Shown here: piece by piece, positions 19,490 through 30,310 of the stretch
Position numbering within the stretch: position 1 is the stretch's first letter
Layout: the number at the start of each line of letters is the position of its first letter
Assembly (NCBI GenBank): GCA_039105265.1
Contig: JAPFFF010000005.1
Coordinates: 682,001-746,000 of the forward strand
Length of the DNA stretch: 64,000 bases
Origin: Tritrichomonas musculus
Lineage: Eukaryota > Parabasalia > Tritrichomonadida > Tritrichomonadidae
Direction: 5' to 3'
Program-made: the position numbers and the translations under genes
The notes under the pieces: model-generated
The model's database searches: none
The model's input: the letters and a program-made list of their open reading frames with translations, nothing else
Told to the model about the DNA's origin: nothing

Positions 19490-22400
19490 ATGAGCAAAAA
19501 GATTAGTTTTGAAATACCTAAGCAGTATCAAAATTTTCTTGATACATTTCCAAAAGGAGTAAAAAGTGATATACCACATGAAATGTTGGAACCAATTCCT
19601 ACTGGAATAATTGAAAATATTTATTCAAAATTCTTTTTTTCTTTTCTACCTTATGATTCAAAAGATATAGAACAAACAAATAATATGCTGATCGAGCATC
19701 TTCAAAAATATAGATTTCTTACGTTTCATTTTTTTTCTTTCAATGACCAAAACAAAAGCACACCACAAATTGTAAATGTTGTTGCTTGCACTGAAGAACA
19801 TGTTATTATTATTGATCAAATTAAGAGAGATTCATTTGAAACAATTATTAAAAAAAGATTTAATAAAGATTACATCCAATATGACTTGCTTAGCAACAAT
19901 ATTGAAGAAGAAAAAGAAGAGCAAAAGGAAGTCAACAAATTCTTCGAACTAATAAATAATGAAATGAATGAATTCATCAAATATACAATACCATCTATCT
20001 TAGGATATTTAATCAGAAGACATTTTTACCCAAATTATTATTTCCAAAATGATGATTTTTTTGACTTTTATCCAACAGATAATAACGAAAAAAATATCAA
20101 AACAGAAATAATAGAATTTTTATATTTAGAGGGTATCAATGCAATTGATGAAATTATAGAGAAATTTAAGGATATCAAAGAAGATATACAAAATCCTGAT
20201 GACTATGCTATTAAAAAAGAATCATTCAGTCAATCAGATTTTATTAAATTAAAGGAAATACACAAATGCAGTTATGCGAATTTTTATATGGTAATTCATA
20301 TCAAATCATTGAATGTTTTAATGATGAAAGAATTTATTAATCAAGAAGAAAATGAATCAAGCATTAAACATGAAATTGATTTTTGTGAAAATTATGCACA
20401 ACATCGTTGCATGACTCCTTTTTATGGATTTATAAAAGAGGATAATAAACCAACTGGATTACTATACAAATACTTATGCAATGGAACTCTTCAAAACTTT
20501 TGTAATAGAAATAATAAAGATATATATATATTAATGGCATTAAGTAGGATTATTCAAGCCATTAATTATTTACATAAAAATTCTTTGATTCATAGAGATA
20601 TTAAACCTGAAAATATACTTTTGGATAATAATTTCTATCCATATTTATCTGATTTTGATACAATCCGTAAAATTAACGAAGAAGAAAGAATCAATGAAGA
20701 AAAAACAATGACTCAAAGCATTGGTGCTCCTCGTTATAGTTCTCCTGAACAAGATACAGAAAAAGTCATTTCTTTTCCCACTGATATTTATTCTTTTGGA
20801 CTGATTATTTTTTATTTATACGAAAAGAATGATATGTGGGGACCTTCAATGTTTCCAAAAAAAATAGATGAAAACAGAAAAAAAATGACAAATGCACCAA
20901 ATAATATGAATATTATATATGAAAACACAGTTTTATCATCACCAGATAAAAGATTAAAAATACCAAAAATAAAAAAGCTTTTATGCAAAGAAATAAAATT
21001 AATTGACAATGAAAAAATTGATGGTTGTAAATATTTTGATATGGCCCAATTCATATATGAATATATTCTTATTAAGTCAAATAATAATTTGGATGATATT
21101 TTCACCAAAAAGTTATTTTCATTATCTGGAACAGAAAAATCTGTAATTTATTTATTACTCGGTGCTTGCTATGCTGATGGAATTTGTGTAAGAGCGAATC
21201 ATAAAAAAGCCAAAAATTATTATGAAATGTCTAGCGAAAATAATAATTCAGCGGCGTCGTATGGATTAGGAGATATGTATTTTAATGGTTTGGGTGTTGA
21301 AAAAGATGAAAGTATGGCCAAAAAAAAATTTGAATTATCAATAGAACAAGGATGTTCATATGGCTATGTTGGCTTAGGCGATTTTTATTTGGCCTCAGGC
21401 AATTATTCTAAAGCCAAAGAACTGTATGAAATATCTTCACAATCAAATAATGAAAATGCCTACTTAAATTTAGGCATGATTTATGAAAATGCTCTTGGTG
21501 TTAAACAAGATTATCATTTAGCAAAATTGAATTATGAAAAATCAGCAGAATTAAATAATTCTGAAGCTCTTTTTAGATTAGGTGTATTTTATTATCTTGG
21601 AAAAGGGGTTGAAAAAGATCTTAACTTATCAGAAAAATACTTTGAACTAGCAACAGCCTTGCTAAATGTCGATGCTTTCAATATTTTAGCTAATTGTTTC
21701 TATATTCCAAAAAATAATATGGAAAAACTTCAACAATTTTTGCAATATATCAAATCACACCTAGATATACCAAATAAAATAACTTTTAATTTTAAATTTA
21801 ATGATTCATCAAATTTTGAAGGAGGTGATAAGCATAATCGGTTTATTTTTTTGAATCTTGCATATGACGATTATAAAGGTGACAATTCAAGTAATTCAGA
21901 TGCGCTCCTTCTGTTAGGATTTCATTACTATAAAGATAAAAAAAATTATAAATTAGACTATTTGAAAGCGAAATATTTTTTTCAATTGGCTGCAGAGAAT
22001 CAAAATCCAATTGCTTTGTTATATTTAGGTGAAATATATGAAAATGGAGTTGGAGTTGAAAAAAATTATAATGTTGCAAAAAAATACTATGAAAAGGCCG
22101 CAGAATTAAACAATTCTAATGGATTCTTAAATATTGGAAAATTATATTATTATGGTAAAGGAGTAGATCAAGATTACAGTAAAGCCAGGGATTATTTTGA
22201 AATTGCTGCAAAACAAAATAACTCAGATTCATATATTTTCTTAGGAAATCTTTATTATTACGGAAAAGGTGTGGTAAAAAACGTACCGGAAGCATTAAAA
22301 TATTACCAAATTGCTGAAGAACAAAAAAATCCAAAAACTTTATTTAATTTAGGAGAGCTATATTATTATGGTATCGATGTTGAACAAGATTTCAACAAAG

Positions 22401-24301
22401 CTAAAAAATACTTTGAGCAATCTGCGGAATATGGAAATCCTGACGCAATATTAAGTTTGGGAATTCTTTATGAAAATAATAAAGATTATTCCAAAGCAAA
22501 AAATCAATATGAAAAAATAGTACCTGATGACCAACAATGCTTTAAAGATGTTATTGAAAACTACAGAGGTGAAAAAGAAGAAGAAGAAGAAGAAGAAGAA
22601 TATTTGAATGGATGCCGTATATGTGAATCAAATACTCTTGATTATACAAAATTAATAACCCGAAAGCATAAATCAGAGGCTCTTTTATACATTGGGAACC
22701 TTTATGAAAATGGATACGGAGTTGAAAAAAATGTTAAGAAAGCAAAAGAGTATTATAATATGTCTGATCAATTGGATAATTCTAATGCAATGGTGAAGTT
22801 AGGGAATTTATATTTATATGAAAAAGATATAGATAGAGCAAAATATAAATTTAATAAAGCATTAAAAAATAATAATTCATATGCAGCATTTCATTTGGGT
22901 GAAATGTCAGAAAAAAACAAAGACATAGAAAATGCAATTAAATATTATCAATTATCTGCTGAACAAAAAAATGCTGAAGCATATTTGAAACTTGGCGATA
23001 TGTATTTTTCAGGATTTGTCTTTGAAAAAGATCTTAAACAAGCAAAAGATTATTATGAATTATCTTCAATGCAAAATAATTGTAATGCTCATCTAAAATT
23101 GGGGAATATGTATTTTTATGGTATAGGAACTGATAAAAATCTAATATCAGCAATTGGATATTATAAATTATCAGCAAAAGAAAACAATCCAGAAGCTTTT
23201 TATATTTTAGGAAATATTGAATCAAATGAATTCAAAGCAAATAAAGAAGCATTAAATTATTATGAAAAATGTACCAAAGTTCCTTATTGCCAAAAAATAA
23301 ATTTATATAACCCATTTGATAATTCTATGTCATATTATTTTAGATACAACAAATACACATATTATTCTTATAATAATATTGGATTAATTAACATTGTGGT
23401 TTTTAATAATGTTGATAAAGCAATTGAGAATATTAGAGAAGCTTCAAATGGAGATTTTTCTTATGGAAGAAATAATTGTGGTTTATTATATCAATTCTTT
23501 TTAAAAAATAATGAAAGAGCTAAAGAATTGTATTCAAGAGCATCTGAACAAAAATTTGCACTTGCAGAATATAATATTGGATTCATGAATGAAAAAAGTG
23601 ATAATATTGATGAATCTATAAATAATTATATTAAGGCCTCAAATCTTGAAAACGAACCAATTGTTTTCCACGGAAATGATTATCATGATCTTGATTTGGA
23701 AATTTCTAAGCAATTTATTTTATGTTTGACAAATTTAAAGCTTTCATTATACTATTTTTCAAATCTAGATTTCGACAACTCAAAAGTATACTTTGTTAAA
23801 TCATTTTCATTTCTCATATCAAGTCAGAATAAGCTTTCAGATATGTTAAAATATTTTAACCAAAAACCAAGCAATTATTATTTAATATTAAAAAAATTAA
23901 TTTGGGAATATGAATTATTCAATTTGCCACATAATCAGTCATTTCCTAATATAAATCAAGAAAATAAATTGGAGAATGAAGATTTTAACATTAAAAAGCT
24001 TTTAATATGTTTCAATCAAGATACTCATAAAATACAAAATGAACTAGATCCATCCATTATTGCTTTTTATAAAATTGATGATATGTTTGATTTTATAATT
24101 AGGAATGATGAATTAAAGAATATTTATAAAATTGAAATAAGAAAAATTATTTCTGATATGGAATCAATCTTGTATACTCCACCTTTTGCCATTTTATTTG
24201 GAAGAATTTCAATGGAAAAGAAACAAAGTGAAAAAATGCAAAATGAACAATCTTCGATATTAAATATTAATAAGAATTTTTATGATGGATTTGAAAGCTA
24301 A
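19490..24301 (+). CDS. Protein kinase fused to long Sel1-repeat array
   Basis: A 1603-residue predicted Ser/Thr kinase with a Sel1 scaffold. Residues 1-240: no recognised domain. Kinase domain about 250-500: candidate lysine in LMMKEF near 278, catalytic loop LIHRDIKPENILLDN near 367, then SDFDTIRK near 388 where most kinases have DFG, activation segment end SSPEQDT, and TDIYSFGLIIF. The nucleotide loop (KCSYANFYMV) lacks the usual glycines. From about 547 to 1380 run some 18 Sel1-like repeats (36 residues, GLGDMYFNGLGVEKDESMAK type), interrupted by a poly-Glu stretch near 1030; the tail is unassigned. Catalytic Asp, Asn and metal-binding Asp are present, so activity is plausible despite the odd loops. 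Stop TAA overlaps TAAA. Long kinase-Sel1 proteins are a large trichomonad family; the specific role is unknown. Confidence 0.87.
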   Translation: MSKKISFEIPKQYQNFLDTFPKGVKSDIPHEMLEPIPTGIIENIYSKFFFSFLPYDSKDIEQTNNMLIEHLQKYRFLTFHFFSFNDQNKSTPQIVNVVACTEEHVIIIDQIKRDSFETIIKKRFNKDYIQYDLLSNNIEEEKEEQKEVNKFFELINNEMNEFIKYTIPSILGYLIRRHFYPNYYFQNDDFFDFYPTDNNEKNIKTEIIEFLYLEGINAIDEIIEKFKDIKEDIQNPDDYAIKKESFSQSDFIKLKEIHKCSYANFYMVIHIKSLNVLMMKEFINQEENESSIKHEIDFCENYAQHRCMTPFYGFIKEDNKPTGLLYKYLCNGTLQNFCNRNNKDIYILMALSRIIQAINYLHKNSLIHRDIKPENILLDNNFYPYLSDFDTIRKINEEERINEEKTMTQSIGAPRYSSPEQDTEKVISFPTDIYSFGLIIFYLYEKNDMWGPSMFPKKIDENRKKMTNAPNNMNIIYENTVLSSPDKRLKIPKIKKLLCKEIKLIDNEKIDGCKYFDMAQFIYEYILIKSNNNLDDIFTKKLFSLSGTEKSVIYLLLGACYADGICVRANHKKAKNYYEMSSENNNSAASYGLGDMYFNGLGVEKDESMAKKKFELSIEQGCSYGYVGLGDFYLASGNYSKAKELYEISSQSNNENAYLNLGMIYENALGVKQDYHLAKLNYEKSAELNNSEALFRLGVFYYLGKGVEKDLNLSEKYFELATALLNVDAFNILANCFYIPKNNMEKLQQFLQYIKSHLDIPNKITFNFKFNDSSNFEGGDKHNRFIFLNLAYDDYKGDNSSNSDALLLLGFHYYKDKKNYKLDYLKAKYFFQLAAENQNPIALLYLGEIYENGVGVEKNYNVAKKYYEKAAELNNSNGFLNIGKLYYYGKGVDQDYSKARDYFEIAAKQNNSDSYIFLGNLYYYGKGVVKNVPEALKYYQIAEEQKNPKTLFNLGELYYYGIDVEQDFNKAKKYFEQSAEYGNPDAILSLGILYENNKDYSKAKNQYEKIVPDDQQCFKDVIENYRGEKEEEEEEEEYLNGCRICESNTLDYTKLITRKHKSEALLYIGNLYENGYGVEKNVKKAKEYYNMSDQLDNSNAMVKLGNLYLYEKDIDRAKYKFNKALKNNNSYAAFHLGEMSEKNKDIENAIKYYQLSAEQKNAEAYLKLGDMYFSGFVFEKDLKQAKDYYELSSMQNNCNAHLKLGNMYFYGIGTDKNLISAIGYYKLSAKENNPEAFYILGNIESNEFKANKEALNYYEKCTKVPYCQKINLYNPFDNSMSYYFRYNKYTYYSYNNIGLINIVVFNNVDKAIENIREASNGDFSYGRNNCGLLYQFFLKNNERAKELYSRASEQKFALAEYNIGFMNEKSDNIDESINNYIKASNLENEPIVFHGNDYHDLDLEISKQFILCLTNLKLSLYYFSNLDFDNSKVYFVKSFSFLISSQNKLSDMLKYFNQKPSNYYLILKKLIWEYELFNLPHNQSFPNINQENKLENEDFNIKKLLICFNQDTHKIQNELDPSIIAFYKIDDMFDFIIRNDELKNIYKIEIRKIISDMESILYTPPFAILFGRISMEKKQSEKMQNEQSSILNINKNFYDGFES

Positions 24302-26051
24302 ACATATTTAAGAATCAAAAAAGGCGTTTTATTTATTAAATTTATAATTTTAATACTTACCATACATGCTGTGATATTTTTTCTAAAAATAAACCATCTT
24401 TTCTTTTTTATTCTTTCACCTTTAATTTCACTCATTTTTGACTTTAAAATTCCATCTTTCCATTATGAATTTGTGTGTGGTTTATCAAAAATTGGCCGCT
24501 TTTAGAATATTCTATTCTTTCAAAACTGTTTTAAGGTCAAAGAAATAATTGCGCTTTTTATTAATTGTTTTTTTAAAACCCATTTATCTTTTCCAATTTT
24601 TTTTTTCTTTTCTTTTTTTTTTTTTTTTTATAAAATACAAATGCTATTTGAATTTAATTTAAAAAAATAAAATAATATTATATATAATATTGACATATAA
24701 ATGGTATTTATATTAAGCAAGGTAAATATACGGTTAGGCAGTCTTTTTCCTCGAAAAACATATCAAATAATGAATTTAAGTTAATGTTGGTTTTTCATGT
24801 ATATGGCAATATGGAAATTTTTGATTTGAATTAAAATTCAATTTAAATTGAATTTTTCTTAATTATTCAATATTTTGAACGACAATTCAAATATACAAAG
24901 AATTTTGAAATTTGGCAATTTGGAAAATTCCTATATATATTATCTTTTAATGATCAATAGCCATTTTGGTAATATGATATATTTGAGAAATAACTCTCAC
25001 ATGAATTAATTTTTTAACAATAAAATATGTATGATAATTCTTAAAAACATATTTCAAAAAGTTTACTTTACATGGATAAGACTCTTTCAAATATTACAAT
25101 TTTATATGTCTTATGAATGATGAAACTATTTTTTCCCTCCACCTGAAATTTCCTTCTTAAATTTCAGTTGTTTTGAAATAAGTCAAATTCATTAAATCAG
25201 CAATGAATAAAGTTTTGATGATTTTTTTAAAAGAAGGAAGCCTTAGATTTGTGATTAAATTTATTATGAATTATATAAACTTTAACAACCAAATTTCAAT
25301 AAAATTAATCAATGTTATTTTATTTGAATACTCATGACAATTTTTTATTAAAAATTTCAATTGAAAATACAAATGCTCAATGGTTATCACAATTATAATT
25401 GTGAATCATCTTAAACATTGAAATGAATTTTGAATATGAATTTCAATTCAAATAAAAATTTCCATATTGCCGTAAATATGAAAAACCAGCATTAGCTGAT
25501 ATTCATTAATATATTAATAGATTCAGATATTTATAGGAATTCCTTTCATTAGTATTTTTTTTTTTTCTTTGGATGAAGTCAAACTAATAAAATGGTTAAT
25601 TTTTCACATTGCTTTCATGTTTTTTGCATTATGCTATTATCAGTCAACATTTGATTATACTGATTAAGGGGAATGTTGAGGAGATTATATATTCTCTCAA
25701 TTTTAAAAAAATAAAATGAAATTGAAAAGTTAAAAATAATTGACCACAGCAAGCTACATAAAAATACTAAAAATAATCAATTCTTGGTCATTTGTAAAAC
25801 CGTTTGTTTGAAAAAGTTTTGAAAGGTCAATTATTTTGTCATTTACAAAACGGTTTGATTGAAAAACTAAAATTTTTTAAAAAGTCATTTTTCTTTAAAT
25901 CGGTAAATATTATTAACAAATAACTCGTCATTCTATCAAAATCTAAGGCCAAAATCTTTATAATAATTTGATATTTTAATACATGCAAAAATCTTGATCT
26001 ATGTTTAGAATATTAGAATTTTTTAACAGAGATTGCGTCATGTCCAGAGGT
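24302..26051. other. AT-rich spacer holding an inverted-repeat element
   Basis: Apart from the inverted-repeat element at about 24771-25510, no gene is seen. TACGGTTAGGCAGTC occurs near 24728; related GGTTAGG/GGTAGGC phrases occur near 37995 and 47420. A long T run lies near 24600-24630. Confidence 0.45.
24771..25510. mobile_element. Candidate MITE with ~65-bp inverted ends
   Basis: TAATGTTGGTTTTTCAT followed by ATGGCAATATGGAAATTTTT (24782 onward) is matched in inverse at the right (about 25420-25494) with few differences, and weaker symmetry continues outward through TAATGAAT. Inside is AT-rich sequence with no gene. No clean target duplication was found, so the exact termini and superfamily are open. 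The size, about 0.7 kb, and non-coding interior fit a MITE or foldback element. Confidence 0.55.
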
Positions 26052-28074
26052 CTTTTCTACCTTATGATTCAAAAGATATAGAAAAAACAAATAATGTGCT
26101 GATCCAGCATTTTCAAAATATTTAGATTTCTTACATTTCAATAAAAAACTATTTAGATTTACTTGCACTAAAGAACATGTTTTTATTGTTGATCAAATAA
26201 AGAGAGATCAAAAATTCAAACTTTTTGAATATTTGCACATTCAATCCTGCATCAATTTTTTGTGGTTCAAATAATTGTGCTGCAATTGATTTAGAGGGAT
26301 CAATTTTATACATTCCAAATTCATATAATGATGAATCATTCGATTTAATTGAACCAAAATATCTAACAAACAATGAAAAAGCAGTTGATATTGCATGTCT
26401 TTCAAATTTTATATATGTATTAAGTTCAAATGGAAAATTGTACATTTCAAAAAAAGCAAACACACATAAAATAGATTTTCAACAAGTTGAACAATTTAAA
26501 AATATTTGCATTGTTCAAATTTCAGGTATTTTAAATCATATTCTTGTGCTAACAGGAGATGGAAAGGTTTATTCAAAAGGAACAAATTCATATGGTGAAC
26601 TTGGAACATTAGATAGAAAAGACAGCTTGAAAAAACTCTATGAAATTACATCATTGAATAAATAAAAAATCACAGCTGTTTCAGCTGGTGAAAGACATTC
26701 TTTATTTTTAACATCAGAAGGTAAAGTATTAGCTTGTGGTGACAATGAATCAAAACAATGCTTTTATGATAGTTCTATTAATTCAATTCCTTTATCAGTT
26801 GAAACATCAATTCAAAATCGAGGAGAATTTTGAATTTCATCATGTAATTCAACTGCAGTTTGTATTGGATTTGATCCAGAAAATTCACCAAATAGACGAG
26901 TTAAAGATGAAAGAAATATTATATTACTTGTATGTAAATCGAAAACTCAAATATTACAAGCTTTCGTTAATAACAAATTTGTTAATAATATTGGAAATGA
27001 AAATGACGAAGGTGAAGAAGATTATATCGTTGATCTTGAAATTAATAAAAAAGTTATTAAATTAAAATTGATAGATGCTAAAGATATCTGTGATTCTGAT
27101 GAAAGAAATAAAATTTGTCAACAATCTATGAATTTTATATTTTTCTTTGATAACTTGGATCAATCATCATCAATCATTGATGAATTTAATCAAATTTATA
27201 ATTTAGCAAATTAAGTTTGGATATATCATACCAAATTCGCTTTAGTTAATTGTATTAATTCCAATTCATCATCTGTATTAAAAAATAATAAATTCGCAAA
27301 AAATATTAATTGTAAAATTTTTGATATTGAAGTTGGTAAAGACATCAAAGAGGTTGATAAGATATTCTATTCATTTTTACCTGATTTTCGACAAAAAGAC
27401 ATTTTGAAAATTGGAAAAGATCATAGAAACCCGTTTAACAATATAAATAAAGATCATATAAATATTGGATTATTTGGTAATAAAAATGTTAATTCTGTTT
27501 TATTATATGATTTCAATATATTTATGATGATCTTTACAAGATATTTTATGATGATTTCATTAATAATTTTGCCGAAAGCAATTTGGATAAAATTGTTGAA
27601 TGCGAGAATAATTTTTTTAATGTTTCTATACTTGATTCAACATTTGTTAACAATAATGAAGACAATTTTCGTTCATGTTATTCTGCTGTTCAAGGAATTG
27701 TTTTAGTTTTTCAAAACGATTTACTTTCATCTTCAGATTTTATTGATGAAATTAATCATTTTTATGAAAATGCTAAAGATGCAGTTAAAGGTGAATTAAA
27801 CTTAATTATTGCATTGAATGCTACTGAAAATGAGCAAATAAATGATTTATATCAAATAAATACTGAAAAAATTATCGAAATTGAAGAAAAGTTTAAATGT
27901 GAATTGTTTCTTTTTTCGATTGAGAATAGTGAAAATGTTGAAAATTTGTTTTATTTTTTGGTCAAAAAAATTGTTCGAAATAAAAAACAAAAGAAAAAGT
28001 CAGTTAAAAAAAGAAGGCATCATAAAAAGAAAAAGACCACTATTTTAACGAAAGTTTCATTTGATAGTTTTTGA
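26052..28074 (+). pseudogene. Decayed RCC1-repeat / double Ras-like GTPase gene with duplicated kinase-Sel1 5' piece
   Basis: Positions 26052-26206 copy part of the 5' end of the kinase-Sel1 gene (counterpart near 19645-19833) with a gap. From about 26210 a new frame encodes RCC1-type beta-propeller repeats (VLTGDGKVYSKGTNSYGELG; VSAGERHSLFLTSEGKVLACG). Then come two Ras-like domains in series. The first runs from RNIILLVCKSKTQILQAF through KVIKLKLIDAKDI to MNFIFFFDNLDQ. The second runs from HINIGLFGNKNVNSVLL through NVSILDST to AVQGIVLVFQ and LFLFSIENSENVENLFYFLV, then a polybasic tail KKRRHHKKKK. Neither has a P-loop GxxxxGK(S/T), so nucleotide binding was probably already lost. Three stop codons (near 26663, 26831, 27212) and one frame change near 27540-27580 break it. 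The architecture is recognised by fold-level similarity only. Confidence 0.65.
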
Positions 28075-28172
28075 GTCTTTTGAAGAGTTTTGAAGAGTAA
28101 AGAAAAAGACTAAAAATATTTACCAAACATATCTTTTGAAGAATGACAAGAACTATCAGATGATGGTTGGAG

Positions 28173-28203
<31 letters not shown>
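28173..28203 (+). repeat. A31 homopolymer run
   Basis: An uninterrupted run of 31 A residues lies about 100 bp after the end of the RCC1-GTPase relic. Homopolymer runs of 15-25 A or T are common in the spacers here, so this is most simply a slippage tract; its length is the greatest I saw in the window. Confidence 0.9.
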
Positions 28204-28205
<2 letters not shown>

Positions 28206-28338
28206 TTTCAATAAAACGTACTGGACTTATATCTTAAAAATAAAAGTAAAATGAGTAAAAATACTATTTTTAGGCACGCAAAAAACTTTAGATAAATTCT
28301 TTAGATATTATTTTGCATATTTATTAAAATAATTGAAA

Positions 28339-29481
28339 TCAATATAATGAACCATATACTTCAAAAGAATTAATTCTTAATGAATTATTTTTCCCCCAAT
28401 TTTCATTTGTTAGACGAAGTCGAATATATTTGAATTTTCCACAAATTGTTTTAGAAAGAGAGAAAGTGTGAACAAAATTTTTACCATTCAAATACTGACA
28501 ATTTTCCTCTGAATCAATTTCAATCCATTTTTTATTGTCGTTTGAACATTCAATCACCCAACTTTTTGGATGCCAGCTACCATAAGAATACGAACGTATT
28601 GTGTAATTAGTTGGAGTAATTTTATAATTTTTGAAATCGAAACAGATCCATTGGTCAGGCTCATTTTTTGAAGCAAAATATTTGTCTTTATCATCAAATG
28701 AAAGGGAATCTCTAGGTAAATGAGAATCATCACATGTAGAAGCAGTAATACTGATTTCTTGTTCAATATTTCCTTTAGTTTCTTTAAAAAGATGACTAAT
28801 TATACCTGAAAAATCTTCAGAATTACCTTTTGAAAAAGATAATTTATGATGTGCATATCTTTTCATTGAGAAATCACTTTCATCTTCATTTGCTTGTGTA
28901 ATTTCATGCTTAAGTCGTATTGAAATTGCTTTCCAAATTTCTTCACTGATATCATCAATACTAAATAGAGAAAGAAACTCTTGTATTTTATCAGTAGAAG
29001 CATTTGAAAAATAAACAGAAGAATACAGACAGCTGTATCTTGTGTCCTTTGAATAGAGCTCGTTAATGAATGTGATAAGTTGATCTTCATCAAGCAATCG
29101 AAGATTTTCGTTATTGATGATTCTTTCAATTGACTGCTGCGTTATATTTTCAATACTCGCCATGAATCTGCTGGCATTATCTTGCTCGTATTCGAATAGT
29201 TCATAGAAATGCTTTGATATGAAATCAATATCATTCAAAATTTGTCGAGAATAAAATGTTGGATTTCGCTCGTGTCGTTTTAGAATATTTAATGCATTAT
29301 CTTTAGTGAGCTCGTCTTTTTTGTTTGTTATAACAAATTCAATATTATGGTTCTCTAACTGCTCAATTATTTCAATAATAAAATCTAGCTCGTCGTCGTT
29401 GATGTTTTGAGTTTGAAAATTGATGAGATCAAGAATGTGTGAAAAAACAAAAGCAAATTCATTTCCCTATGAATACAACAT
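28339..29481 (-). pseudogene. F5/8 type C (discoidin) domain protein, 5'-truncated
   Basis: The frame encodes an N-terminal helical region (EFAFVFSHILDLINFQTQNI onward, BTB/BACK-like in feel) and a C-terminal discoidin-type domain. That domain is seen as DQWICFDFKNYKITPTNYTI, YGSWHPKSWVIECSNDNKKW and KFKYIRLRLTNENW, ending FEVYGSLY. Such domains bind ligands through a jelly-roll face. Intracellular F5/8 proteins of this layout are common in trichomonads. The only upstream ATG (29479-29481) is followed by a stop after four codons, and the first 40 or so residues expected of the family are absent. The remaining 1.1 kb is open, so decay is slight or recent. If an undetected upstream exon or internal start were used, it might still be expressed. 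Confidence 0.65.
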
Positions 29482-29848
29482 CGAAAACCGGCTTATTTTT
29501 TTATTTTTTTAAAAAAATAATAATAAATATACTTTTTTTTCAAAAAAAGAGTTAATTTTTTTACTTTTAATATAATACGCAAGCTAAAAACAGTCTTTTT
29601 AAGCTGTCACTTTTTTGGATAATTTTTTTGACCTAAGGATAAAAATTCCGCACTTAAAATTGGTACATATAAAATGCTCGAAATATCAAGTTTAATATGA
29701 TTTTTTTGACTCATTAAATAAAATACTTTTTTATGAATATATTTGGTCGGCTTTTCTAAATAAAAAAAATTGAGAAGAAAATAATAGAAGTGAAGTTTTA
29801 ATAATACATATAAACATTGAAAATAATAAAATATCAATCAGTGAAATT
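29482..29848. other. AT-rich spacer, nothing recognised
   Basis: Poly-A/T runs and no convincing frame. It separates two decayed minus-strand genes. Confidence 0.4.
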
Positions 29849-30310
29849 CTATGGCAGATAGATCAAATAAGTCTTTTTAGTATCTTTTTCACCATTTTCA
29901 ATTTCATTTGATTCACTACTACTTTCTTTTTCTCTAATTGAAAAATTCATATATTTAATATCCTCATAATTAGTGTCTGTAATATGCATGCATCTTGAAA
30001 CTCCTCTTGAATTCATCAAAGCTGCTCCACCAATAAATTCAAAGGCAGGTCTAGATCTTCCCAATATTCCACAAGCCAGATGACCACTGGTTGTTATGCC
30101 GATTGCTATTTGAATAGGCATGTCCAATTTGAGAGAAATCGTTTCTGCCACTTCTAGAATTTTGAGAGCTAATTCAGTCGTTGTCACTTTTTAGATGAGT
30201 CTCTAAAAAGTCCGCCAGCGACGATGTAAACGTCTGAATTTATCTTAATTTTAGGTGACTGTTGGGAAATGATGCAAAATGCTATCGTAAGAATTGAATA
30301 GTTTATTTAA
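29849..30310 (-). pseudogene. Fragment of class III adenylyl/guanylyl cyclase catalytic domain
   Basis: Two adjoining frames resemble the last half of a class III nucleotidyl cyclase domain. The upstream piece reads KINSDVYIVAGGLFRDSS, like the family's IKTIGDxYMVAGG segment. The downstream piece reads MPIQIAIGITTSGHLACGIL then GRSRPAFEFIGGAALMNSRG, like VxxGIxxGPVxAGVxG...YDxxGxxVNxAxR, ending TYLIYLP. A frame change with a stop near 30191 separates them, and stop codons bound the upstream piece. The N-terminal half with the metal aspartates is missing. It is a broken host gene, about 2.2 kb from an intact cyclic nucleotide phosphodiesterase gene. Confidence 0.65.

Noticed and set aside
28173-28203. 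Poly-A run after the RCC1-GTPase relic as the tail of a processed retrocopy
   Set aside because: No target duplication was found, homopolymer runs are common in these spacers, and trichomonad genes rarely have introns whose loss could support retrocopying.
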